Made by a program: the position numbers and the translations under genes | The notes under the pieces: model-generated | Told to the model about the DNA's origin: nothing | The model's database searches: none | What the model saw: the letters and a program-made list of their open reading frames with translations, nothing else | Source of the DNA: an uncultured Paracoccaceae bacterium | GTDB lineage: Bacteria; Pseudomonadota; Alphaproteobacteria; Rhodobacterales; Rhodobacteraceae | DNA length: 64,000 nt | NCBI GenBank assembly: GCA_951812615.1 | Contig: CATOSU010000001.1 | Coordinates: 1-64,000, forward strand | Direction of reading: 5' to 3' | Shown here: positions 54,552-62,792 of the stretch, piece by piece | How positions within the stretch are numbered: position 1 is the stretch's first letter | How the letters are laid out: each line of letters opens with the position of its first letter

Positions 54552-55319
54552 GGTCAGCTTACCGCCGGCATCGCCCACGAGATCAAGAACCCGCTGAATT
54601 TCGTCAACAACTTCGCCAAGCTCTCGGTCGAAATGCTGGAGGAGTTGGAGGAGATCCTCGAGGAGCCGATCAAGGCACTTGAGGAAGACGACAAGGACGA
54701 CGCCGAGGACCTGTTCGGGACGGTGCGCGAGAACCTCACAAAGATCAACCAACACGGCCAGCGCGCGGACTCGATCGTCAAGAACATGCTGTTGCATTCG
54801 CGCGAAGGCCCCAGCGAACGCCAACGCGTCAGCCTGAATGCCATCGTCGAGGAGGCGCTGAACCTCGCCTATCACGGCGCGCGGGCCGAGGATAAGAGCT
54901 TCAACGTCGAGATGATCAAGGATATCGATGCGGACGTCGGGGAGATCGACTGCTACCCCCAGGACCTGATGCGGGTGTTCCTGAACCTTTGCACCAATGG
55001 GATGTACGCGGCCACGAAACGCCGCGAGACGGCAGATCCGGGCTTCGAGCCGACGATCTCGTTGAGCACCCGGGCGAACGGGGACAAAGTCGAGGTCGAG
55101 GTGCGCGACAATGGCACCGGCATGCCCGACCACGTGAAGGAGAAGATCTTCCTGCTTTTCTTCACAACAAAGCCCGCGGGCGAGGGCACCGGCCTCGGCC
55201 TTTCCCTCAGTTATGATATCGTTGTGAAACAGCACGGTGGCGCGTTGACTGTCGACAGCCTGCCGGACCGGTACACTTTGTTCAAGGTTACCGTCCCGCG
55301 CGCGATTGAAGCGAGGTGA
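54552..55319 (+). pseudogene. sensor histidine kinase, C-terminal HisKA/ATPase part, separated by IS3-mediated inversion
   Basis: Begins QLTAGIAHEIKNPLNFVNNF with the phospho-acceptor His. Then a long HisKA helix pair, the N box (FLNLCTNGMYAATK), G1 (VRDNGTGMPDH), F box (LFFTTKPAG) and G2 (GTGLGLSLSYDIV). All catalytic parts are present but there is no start codon and no sensor. The stop TGA at 55317-55319 lies just before the receiver gene. The sensor half is at 36335-39146. Confidence 0.92.
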
Positions 55320-55329
55320 GAGATTGTCG

Positions 55330-55710
55330 ATGACAACGCATGTTCTGATGGTTGATGACGAACCGGACGCACAGGATCTGTTCCGCCAGAACTTCCGGCG
55401 CGAGATGCGCAAGGGCGTCTACAGCTTCGATTTCGCCCAATCCGGGCGCGAGGCGCTGGAGATCATCAAGGCCAAGGCGCCGGTTCTGGTTCTCTCGGAC
55501 ATCAACATGCCGGGCATGTCGGGGATCGAGTTGCTGGCCGAGCTGCAGGCCGAATGGCCCGATTTGCCGGTGATGATGATTACCGCCTATGGCGATGCGG
55601 CGACCGAGGCGAAGGTGCGCGCGTTGGGGGCCGAGAGGTTTCTGACCAAGCCCGTGGACTTCAAGGGATTGAAGGATGTGCTGACGCAGATTACCGGGGA
55701 CGCGACATGA
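55330..55710 (+). CDS. single-domain response regulator
   Basis: 126 aa from ATG 55330 (MTTHVLMVDDEPDAQDLFRQ) behind AGGTGAG. Acidic pocket DDE (about residues 9-11), phospho-acceptor Asp in LVLSDINMPGMSG (about 57), Thr in MMITAYGD and Lys in FLTKPVDF. It has no output domain, so it probably relays the signal or acts by protein contact. It follows the kinase by 10 bases and overlaps the cyclase gene, so the kinase is its likely partner. Confidence 0.93.
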   Translation: MTTHVLMVDDEPDAQDLFRQNFRREMRKGVYSFDFAQSGREALEIIKAKAPVLVLSDINMPGMSGIELLAELQAEWPDLPVMMITAYGDAATEAKVRALGAERFLTKPVDFKGLKDVLTQITGDAT

Positions 55711-56963
55711 AACCACCCCGCATCCTGGTAGTCGACGACGAGCCAGACGTCGAAGCGCTGATCAACCAGAAGTTCCGTCGCAAGATCCGCAAAGGCGAGC
55801 TGGAGCTGTTGTTTGCGAACGACGGCCAGCACGCTCTGGAGGTATTGGACCAAAACCCCGACGTCGACATCGTGTTGTCGGACATCAACATGCCGCGCAT
55901 GGATGGGCTGACATTGCTGGAGCGGCTGGCGGAGCTAGACCGGGATCTGAAGACCGTTATGGTCTCGGCCTATGGAGACATGGGCAACATCCGGGTTGCA
56001 ATGAATCGCGGTGCTTTCGACTTCGTCACCAAGCCCATAGAGTTCGAGGACCTGGAGACGACCATAGCCAAGACGCTGGAGGCGATCCACGAATTCCGGG
56101 ACATGCAGGCCGCAAAGGAGGAGGCCGAACGCGCGCAGATCATGCTATCGAGGTACTTCTCACCGAACGTGGTCGAAACGCTGTCCCAGAACCCTGATGC
56201 CATGCTGTCTGGAGAGCGGCGCAAGGCAACCTTCCTGTTCACGGATCTGGCGAATTTCACACCGTTGGTCGAGGCGTCGTCGTCCGAGACCATCGTCGAC
56301 ATCCTGAATGCCTATCTCGACGGGATGACCGAGACGATCTTCGACCATGGTGGCACGGTGATGAAGATCGTGGGCGACGCGGTGCAGGCGGCCTTCGGTG
56401 CGCCCGTCCCGAGCGACGATCACGCTCGCGCGGCGTTGGGCTGTGCACTGGCGCTGGATGCCTTTGCCTCGGGTTTCAAGGCCAAGATGAACGCGGCTGG
56501 TGTAGGCCTTGGCAACACCCGGATTGGTGTGAACACGGGCTCGGCCATCATCGGGAACTTCGGAGGCAAACGTTTTTTTGACTACACCGCCTATGGCGAC
56601 GCCGTGAACGTGGGCGCCCGGCTCGAACAGGCGAACAAGGTGATGGGCACGCGCATATGTGTATCCGACGCTGTCACCGCCGAGATCGATGACTTCCGGG
56701 GCCGCCCGATCGGCACGCTGTTGCTGAAGGGTAAGAGCCAGGCGATCCCCTGCTTCGAACCCCTGCCTGCCGAACGGGCCGAAAGCGAGGCGGTGGCCGG
56801 GTATCGCGACGCCTTCGGCAAGCTGGAAGCGAACGATCCTATGGCCCGCCAGTCCTTCGCGGCCCTGGTGGGCAAGTACGACGAGGACCCGCTGACCATG
56901 TTCCATCTCGGCCGTCTTCTGCGCGGCGAGACGGGCGTCGAGATCGACCTGGACGCGACCTAG
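55707..56963 (+). CDS. response-regulator adenylate/guanylate cyclase (class III)
   Basis: 418 aa from ATG 55707, overlapping the previous stop (ATGA). Residues 1-125 are a receiver domain (ILVVDDEPDVE, DIVLSDINMPRMDG, VSAYGD, VTKPIEF). A coiled linker (about 130-165) includes the LSRYFSPNVVETL signalling helix. Residues about 180-370 are a class III cyclase: metal-binding Asp in FTDLANFT and in IVGDAVQAAFG, and YTAYGDAVNVGARLE in the catalytic core. Phosphorylation of the receiver would switch second-messenger synthesis. cAMP is more likely than cGMP, but the base-selecting residues were not examined rigorously. Confidence 0.93.
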   Translation: MKPPRILVVDDEPDVEALINQKFRRKIRKGELELLFANDGQHALEVLDQNPDVDIVLSDINMPRMDGLTLLERLAELDRDLKTVMVSAYGDMGNIRVAMNRGAFDFVTKPIEFEDLETTIAKTLEAIHEFRDMQAAKEEAERAQIMLSRYFSPNVVETLSQNPDAMLSGERRKATFLFTDLANFTPLVEASSSETIVDILNAYLDGMTETIFDHGGTVMKIVGDAVQAAFGAPVPSDDHARAALGCALALDAFASGFKAKMNAAGVGLGNTRIGVNTGSAIIGNFGGKRFFDYTAYGDAVNVGARLEQANKVMGTRICVSDAVTAEIDDFRGRPIGTLLLKGKSQAIPCFEPLPAERAESEAVAGYRDAFGKLEANDPMARQSFAALVGKYDEDPLTMFHLGRLLRGETGVEIDLDAT

Positions 56964-56964
56964 A

Positions 56965-58098
56965 TCAACTCCGCTTGTTCATGTTGTCGACTCGCTGGCA
57001 AAGCATGATCGAGATGTTGTAGAGCAGCTTTGCCGCGATTTCGGGGGTGGCCGCCATCAACTTGCGGAACGTCCGCTCGTTGAAGCTGAGGATCCGCGTG
57101 CCGCCGTCGCACGAGATCAGGTCCATGGTCCGGGGCATCTTCAGGAAGAAGGCGATCTCACCAAAAACATCGCCCGGCCCGATTCGGGCAACCGTGTTGT
57201 CCTCGGCGCAGACATCCAGGTACCCCGACAACACCATGCCCATGTTCTTGGCGACATTGCCCTGCTTGATCACCCGGTCTCCCGGCTTGCAGGCGATGAT
57301 AACGCTCTTCTCCACGCAAGTGGTGATTTCCTCTTCGTCCATGCCAGCGAACAGGCCCGCGCCAAGCGCGTTCGCCTCGGCAGCCGCTGTCTTGACCTCA
57401 GCGAGAAACGCGTCGCTGTCCAGCATCCGCTCGCTCTGCACCGCAGCGCCTGCAGCCAGCAGGTCGTCCACGTTGTCCGGCACCCGGCTGTCATCGCCAA
57501 ACTCCTGGGCCACCCCTGCCAACGGAGAGTCGATACGGCGCAGGTAGTCGACATCCTCGGCCACGATCACAAGCGGGATAAGGTAACCGGTGGCCGGGCT
57601 GTTGACGTTACGGTCGGTGTAGGTGCGAAAGCCAAGAGCTTGGTAGGTGTTCAGCAGATGCGGCTCACAATCCCCGAATATCATCTGGATGCGCCGCTCG
57701 TTCACCAACCGGAAGTACGCGGTGAACATCTGGAACAAGATGTCGGTGCCGCGGAAGGCCGGGGCGATCATAAAGCGCTCGCCCACGACCATCTGATCGA
57801 TCGGCATATGGTCCAAAAACGGGGCCAGGTCGTATTGGTCGATCTGGCGCTGATGGAGAGCCCCGTCCCCGCCACAGGTAAGACGCATCGTCCCGGCGAG
57901 CTTGCCATCGACGATGACGACAAACACATGGCTTGCAGCGTCGTCTGGTTCAATCAAAAGCCGGTTATCATGGTCGGCGACATCGCCGTACCGGCCCATC
58001 TCCTCAACGTAGACATCGTATTTAAAGCGCTGGACCGAGCGCATTTCGTCTTCGTTGCCGGTGACCCTGATGTCGGCGGTAATGCTCTTCGAATTCAT
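56965..58098 (-). CDS. acyltransferase (GNAT/autoinducer-synthase fold) with cyclic-nucleotide-binding domain
   Basis: 377 aa from ATG 58098 (MNSKSITADIRVTGNEDEMR); a TTG at 58107 is possible. Residues about 10-180 look like an N-acyl amino acid or AHL-synthase-type acyltransferase (VQRFKYDVYVEEMGRYGD, DGKLAGTMRLTCGGDG, GERFMIAPAFRGTDILFQMF). Residues about 250-370 are a CNB domain with the phosphate-binding cassette GDVFGEIAFFLKMPRTMDL. cAMP binding would control acyl transfer, as in mycobacterial PatA, though the order of domains differs. It converges with the cyclase gene; the stops are one base apart. Confidence 0.88.
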   Translation of the reverse strand: MNSKSITADIRVTGNEDEMRSVQRFKYDVYVEEMGRYGDVADHDNRLLIEPDDAASHVFVVIVDGKLAGTMRLTCGGDGALHQRQIDQYDLAPFLDHMPIDQMVVGERFMIAPAFRGTDILFQMFTAYFRLVNERRIQMIFGDCEPHLLNTYQALGFRTYTDRNVNSPATGYLIPLVIVAEDVDYLRRIDSPLAGVAQEFGDDSRVPDNVDDLLAAGAAVQSERMLDSDAFLAEVKTAAAEANALGAGLFAGMDEEEITTCVEKSVIIACKPGDRVIKQGNVAKNMGMVLSGYLDVCAEDNTVARIGPGDVFGEIAFFLKMPRTMDLISCDGGTRILSFNERTFRKLMAATPEIAAKLLYNISIMLCQRVDNMNKRS

Positions 58099-58494
58099 GG
58101 GTAGCAACCTGTCCTTGTTTGGTCAGTACCGATCGATCCAAGCATGAGCGCTAACAGGCCGACGGGCAACCGGAGATCAAGACATTCGCGCCGTCCCGCA
58201 GATCATGAGCAGATCCGCTGCATCACCACCATCTCCGGATGCAGAACGTACCGGCAGGAATTATCCATGACCTCCATGTTTTCTTCATCCTGAATTCCGT
58301 CTCCATGCGATCGGTTCGCGAATGTCTCCATTCGCGCAGACATCCCAGTGCGTCGAGACCAAGGAAAATCTGGTCTACTCTTGAGATTCCCACCCGATCA
58401 CGATGTGTCCCATAGAAGTAAGCGCTCTTGGACTAAGCCGCTCTCGCGGCAACGGCGCTTGTTGCTGAGGTAGCGAGCGGAACAATATGTAGGC
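58099..58494. other. intergenic stretch, no supported gene
   Basis: 396 bases between the acyltransferase start and the IS91 module. No gene or motif recognised; it should contain the acyltransferase promoter. Confidence 0.5.
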
Positions 58495-58557
58495 GCATTT
58501 TGCGATGTGACGGACCTGCCTGACGATTGAGGTTTCTCAATTGGACAGGAGGTTCCC

Positions 58558-59418
58558 ATGACACAGGAGAAGATGAGCCCGCTGCGTGCGCGGATGATCG
58601 AGGACATGCGCATTCGCGGGTTGGCTGAGACATCGCAGAAAGCGCATATCCGGGCGCTGAAGGATTTCACAGCGTTTCTGGGGCGTGCGCCGGATACGGC
58701 GACGCCAGATGAGCTGCGCGCCTATCAGCTTCATATGACCGACACTGAGGTGACGCCGTCGGTCTACAATTCGCGGATCACGGCACTGCGGTTCTTCTTC
58801 GGCATGACATGCAATCGGGAGGATATGAAGAAGTACATGCAGTTCCGCACCGAGCCGCGGAAGCTGCCGATTGTGCTGAGCTTCGAGGAGGTCTCGGCGG
58901 TTTTGTCCGCGGCCCCTGGGCCCGGTCTCAAGTATCGGGCGGCACTCGGCATCGGGTATGGCGCAGGGCTGCGTGCCTCCGAGGTCACCAATCTCAAGGT
59001 TCGGGACATCGACAGTGACCGCATGCTGATCCATGTCGAGCGCGGTAAGGGCGGCAAGGATCGCGATGTGATGCTTTCGCCGTCCTTGCTGGAACTCCTT
59101 CGCGACTATTGGCGTGAGGCTCGCCCGCAGGGCTGGCTGTTTCCTGGGCAGAGCCGGGTTGAACCCCTGTCTCCACGGTCCTTGAATCGTGCCTTCAACT
59201 CGGCAAAGGCGATGGCCGGCATCAAGAAGCCTGCAACATTGCACTCGCTCCGGCACAGCTTTGCTACGCATTTGTTGGAGGCCGATACGGATGTGCGGGT
59301 GATCCAGGTTCTCCTCGGCCACGCCAAGTTGACCACGACGGCACGATATACACATGTGGCGACCAAGACGTTGCGCAATGTGTCCAGCCCGTTCGAGCAC
59401 ATCCAGGATGTGACCTGA
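58558..59418 (+). CDS. tyrosine recombinase of the IS91 module, copy 2
   Basis: 286 aa, identical in sequence to 29322-30182, behind AGGAGG. The upstream non-coding leaders of the two copies differ at several bases although the coding parts agree. Confidence 0.94.
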   Translation: MTQEKMSPLRARMIEDMRIRGLAETSQKAHIRALKDFTAFLGRAPDTATPDELRAYQLHMTDTEVTPSVYNSRITALRFFFGMTCNREDMKKYMQFRTEPRKLPIVLSFEEVSAVLSAAPGPGLKYRAALGIGYGAGLRASEVTNLKVRDIDSDRMLIHVERGKGGKDRDVMLSPSLLELLRDYWREARPQGWLFPGQSRVEPLSPRSLNRAFNSAKAMAGIKKPATLHSLRHSFATHLLEADTDVRVIQVLLGHAKLTTTARYTHVATKTLRNVSSPFEHIQDVT

Positions 59419-59431
59419 CGGGGGCTGCAGC

Positions 59432-60625
59432 GTGCCGCGGCACGCGCTGGAGGTTGCCGACATCTTCCGTGATCATGGGCCTGCCTATCGGCGGGCCAAT
59501 GCAGGGCGTCTGAGCCTTGGGCAACTCAAAGTGATGTCCGCCATTGAAGCCTGCCGGACCGAAGCACTCGGTGGGCATGTGGCAGCTTGCACCAAATGTG
59601 ATCACCAGCATATCGCCTACAACAGTTGCAAGAACCGGCACTGCCCGAAGTGCCAGGGACCGGCGGCGCGCGATTGGATGGCGGCGCGGGCAGACGACTT
59701 GTTGCCCGTGGAATATTTCCACGTCGTCTTCACATTGCCGGCCGAGATCGCCCGCATCGCCTACTGGAACAAGCGGGCAATGTACGGCCTCTTGTTCAAG
59801 GCATCAGCCGAGACGGTGATGACCATCGTCGCTGACCCCAGGCACCTTGGTGCCCGCGTCGGCATGACCTGCGTTCTCCACACCTGGGGATCGGCGATGA
59901 CGCATCATCCCCACATCCACATGATCGTGCCCGGCGGCGGGTTGTCGCTTGATGGCATCCGATGGATCGGCTGCAAGCCCGGGTTCTTTCTGCCGGTCCG
60001 GGTGCTGTCTCGGCTGTTCAGACGCCTGTTCCTTGAGGGCCTGGTCAACTTGCACCGCGCCGGGCAGCTCACCTTCTTCAGTGATCTTGCCGGGCTGGCC
60101 GATGCAGATGCCTTCACTGCTTACCTCGCACCGCTGCGCAAAACCGAATGGGTGGTCTATGCCAAACCGCCCTTTGGCGGACCCGAGCAGGTTCTGGCCT
60201 ATCTCAGCCGCTACACCCACCGGGTCGCGATCTCCAACCATCGCCTCGTCAGCGCAGATGCCGACACCGTTTCCTTCCGCTGGAAGGATTACCGCATCAA
60301 GCGCGGCGACCGGATGAAGGTCATGCGGCTCGACACGGGCGAGTTCATCCGCCGGTTCCTCATGCATGTCCTGCCCGATGGATTCCATCGCATCCGCCAC
60401 TACGGCCTGCTGGCAAGCGCCGCCCGCAAGGCCAACATCGCGAAGATCCGCACATTGCTCGGTGCGGAACCGACCAGGCAGGAAGACGCACCCTCTGCCG
60501 AGATCATCCCTCTAATCTTGCGCGAGCCATGCCCCGACTGCGGCGGACCCATGCGTATCACCGAGACGTTCCGGCGCGGCGAGGTTCCGCAATCCCGCGC
60601 CCCACCGAGGAGACAGGCCGCATGA
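59432..60625 (+). CDS. IS91-family transposase (Y2, full length)
   Basis: 397 aa from GTG 59432. Zinc finger CTKCDHQHIAYNSCKNRHCPKCQ (split in listing by family convention at about residues 50-75), HUH in MTHHPHIHMIVPGG and tyrosines in AYLSRYTHRVAIS. The C-terminal part absent from copy 1 holds a second Cys pair (EPCPDCGGPMRITETFRRG). It nicks DNA and starts rolling-circle transposition. Confidence 0.95.
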   Translation: MPRHALEVADIFRDHGPAYRRANAGRLSLGQLKVMSAIEACRTEALGGHVAACTKCDHQHIAYNSCKNRHCPKCQGPAARDWMAARADDLLPVEYFHVVFTLPAEIARIAYWNKRAMYGLLFKASAETVMTIVADPRHLGARVGMTCVLHTWGSAMTHHPHIHMIVPGGGLSLDGIRWIGCKPGFFLPVRVLSRLFRRLFLEGLVNLHRAGQLTFFSDLAGLADADAFTAYLAPLRKTEWVVYAKPPFGGPEQVLAYLSRYTHRVAISNHRLVSADADTVSFRWKDYRIKRGDRMKVMRLDTGEFIRRFLMHVLPDGFHRIRHYGLLASAARKANIAKIRTLLGAEPTRQEDAPSAEIIPLILREPCPDCGGPMRITETFRRGEVPQSRAPPRRQAA

Positions 60626-61199
60626 CCGGGCGCGCGCTCATCCCAACCGCTACCAACCGGGTGACTCAGCCACACCGGTCGAGCCCCCTTGTCCAAAGTG
60701 AGTTGGAAAGCCACACAAAAGGCACAACACGGCTACTACCCGGGCTAAATCCAGGCCAAACCCTCTCGCGAAACATGGAAGCGGTCGACATCGCGCCCCA
60801 CACCAACGTATCCGTCGCGGTCACAGACCCAGCCGACAACGCTCTTTCCCCATAGACACCGCCCAGTCCCCGCGGCTTCCTCCCTGAGAGGTTTGTCAAC
60901 GCGGGCCACGCTCACGCCCGGCCGATATCCCGCGCAATGGCCCGCGTCGAAAAACCTTCATCCACTTGGTCACCAGAGCGATTTGTCGGGTAACAGCTAT
61001 ATATGGCGGTGAGGCGTCCTTCGACTGTCCTGTTCTGCGACGGAGTGGGCATGCCCAAACCCGAGTTGCTTCTGTGCTTGGCACAGCCCACCGCCGGGCC
61101 GCGCTGGTTTTACCGGCGACACCGAGACACTAGGAAGGACCCTGGCCGCTCTGCGGTGGCCCATATTGCCGTTCAACCGGTCCAGTTTCGCAATAGTCC
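60626..61199. other. IS91 right-end region and non-coding sequence
   Basis: The first 230 bases probably belong to the IS91 end. The rest up to the PrimPol tail has conflicting short frames. No independent gene is supported. Confidence 0.45.
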
Positions 61200-61251
61200 T
61201 ATCAGCTGTGCGCCTCATCAGCCGGCGGGAAGCACCGAGCTGCTCGCCTAG
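61200..61251 (+). pseudogene. tail of a PrimPol gene from a third integrative element
   Basis: The last codons read ISCAPHQPAGSTELLA and stop, matching QLCRPHQPAGNTEPLG at the end of the element-2 PrimPol. Sequence further upstream does not align convincingly. The block at 61269-61475 follows at the same distance as in element 2. Confidence 0.6.
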
Positions 61252-61268
61252 TGCCTTTCAAGGAAGAA

Positions 61269-61475
61269 GCTAAAGATTACATATGTGGACCAGAACTGGT
61301 CGAACGGGATCGCCGGTTCCGGGCGCGCCGGCGGTGCGGCAACTTTTGGAGGTCGAGCGGGTCGCGAAACGTCCAAAATCAGGTTCAACAAAACAAGGGG
61401 TTCGAGGCCTGATTTCCCGACCCAAAATTCGGCTTCAGGTAGGGTAGTACCGGGAGGTCGGGAATGAGCGCTCTG
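61269..61475 (+). repeat. element-tail repeat, copy 2 (inverse of 42111-42319)
   Basis: See the entry at 42111. Landmarks here are GCTAAAGATTACATATGTGG, GGTCGCGAAACGTCCAA and AACAAGGGGTTCGAGGCC. The copies differ at scattered bases, so this is a related element and not a recent duplication. Confidence 0.8.
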
Positions 61476-61828
61476 CAACAACATCGTCGTGGGCACCGTC
61501 GAGCGGTTCCACCCGCTCGGGTAACTTGGCTGCTGTGGCCTGACCGCTGTCTCACCGACGGTCGCGGTTCGCCCCGGCGCTGAAAGGCTGCTTTCATCAA
61601 CAACGGTCACTCATCGAAATTTGGCCCATGACCGAGTTGCGGACAATGCGGCCTTTTGCAGGTGCGGATTTTGCTCATGCAGCATTTTTTCGCTCTTGTA
61701 GAACAAAGATCGCGGAGGCGCCGCGATTTTCGCCAGACCGGCCGTTCATTTGCGTCAACTTTGACCCGCCGGCAATAACAGCCCTTGTGGTGAAGTCGAT
61801 GGCATCAATCCAAGTTGATCGCGTGAGT
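61476..61828. other. intergenic stretch, no supported gene
   Basis: 353 bases. A plus-strand frame from 61628 overlaps the TetR gene end and is rejected. Nothing recognised. Confidence 0.5.
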
Positions 61829-62476
61829 TCAGGCCTGCTCTTTGGTCAGTTCGGGGCGGGGGCGCGCGGCCAATTCGACAGCCGCATTTTTCCCGATCCC
61901 TGTCATGCAAAGGAGCTGCACTATGACCTGACTTTTGCTGCTGGTTGGAACTTCGCCATTGACAATAGACAGTGCTGCACCGATCAGCGCATGCGCCGTT
62001 ATGCGCCACACTAGCTCTGCATTTGAGACCTGGAATCTACCTGCCTGAGACGCGAGACGCAGGTCTCGAATAGCGAAGGGTCCCATTCTCTTGAACATCG
62101 CATCAGAGATGATTTCGGGTCGATGTAGCAACTGTTTCCAACGAACATCGCCGGTCGCGGTCTCTAGGACTGTCCTGATGCCAAAGGCATAAACTTGTGC
62201 CGGGTCATCAAAAGTGTCTGTGACTTCTTCGATTCTCAACGCCAAATCGTGCATCAGATCTTCAAGCACCGCGATCGCAAGTTCTTCTTTGGACTTGAAG
62301 TAATTGTAAACAGTGCCGGCGCCGACATCTGCCTTATCGGCAATTTCCAGCATTGTGGTCGCGTCGACCCCCCTGTCGATCATCAACTCGCGAGCAGCTT
62401 CAATCAAAGCTTGGCGATTCCGCTTTTGACGCCTCGCTACTCTGCCTTCTGGTTTGGGAACCATATCAATCACCAC
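61829..62476 (-). CDS. TetR-family transcriptional regulator
   Basis: 215 aa. N-terminal helix-turn-helix: RNRQALIEAARELMIDRGVD and TTMLEIADKADVGAGTVYNYFKSKEEL, the TetR signature. The C-terminal ligand domain is helical and variable. It is divergent from the FAD monooxygenase at 62793, its likely target; aromatic-acid pathways are often controlled this way. The start is MVIDMVPKPEGR or the second Met. Confidence 0.93.
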   Translation of the reverse strand: MVIDMVPKPEGRVARRQKRNRQALIEAARELMIDRGVDATTMLEIADKADVGAGTVYNYFKSKEELAIAVLEDLMHDLALRIEEVTDTFDDPAQVYAFGIRTVLETATGDVRWKQLLHRPEIISDAMFKRMGPFAIRDLRLASQAGRFQVSNAELVWRITAHALIGAALSIVNGEVPTSSKSQVIVQLLCMTGIGKNAAVELAARPRPELTKEQA

Positions 62477-62792
62477 TCAATTTCTTCGTTAAGCGAATCA
62501 TATTTATGTTTGATTCCCCTCGCAACCGAATTGCAAATTGGTTCGGCAAGGTCGTCCCGACCGTGGAGCACATTCTTACATTGGAAGATGCTGCAGAACA
62601 TTTCTCGCCAAGTAATGGAATTTGCGGCGATTTTTCCGATGTCTCGTCAGATTTAAATTGTGGCTATTACTCAAACTTGACGTTGATTCACTTACGATCT
62701 AAGTTCACCTAACCCGGCAACCACTTGCGACCGTGCAAGGCAATCATCAAAGCGCCGCTCGTAAAGGCATGCAAATCCAGAAGGAGATCGAA
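62477..62792. promoter_or_regulatory. divergent control region of TetR and monooxygenase
   Basis: 316 bases containing both promoters. An AAGGAGAT ribosome-binding site for the monooxygenase lies at 62781-62788. I could not pick a clear operator palindrome. Confidence 0.5.

Larger units (their letters stand above)
58495..60860 (+). mobile_element. IS91-family module with tyrosine recombinase, copy 2 (right limit approximate)
   Basis: Begins GCATTTTGCGATGTGAC at 58495, the same outer end as copy 1. Recombinase and transposase genes are both complete. IS91 elements move by rolling-circle replication and lack inverted repeats, so the right end, somewhere after the transposase stop, cannot be fixed without a second full copy. 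Confidence 0.8.

Noticed and set aside
54549-55412. A 287-codon minus-strand frame
   Set aside because: Antisense to the kinase C-terminal domain, which has all HisKA/HATPase motifs.
61003-61251. An 82-codon frame as a full gene
   Set aside because: Only its last 16 residues match the PrimPol tail; the rest shows no likeness, so only the tail was annotated.
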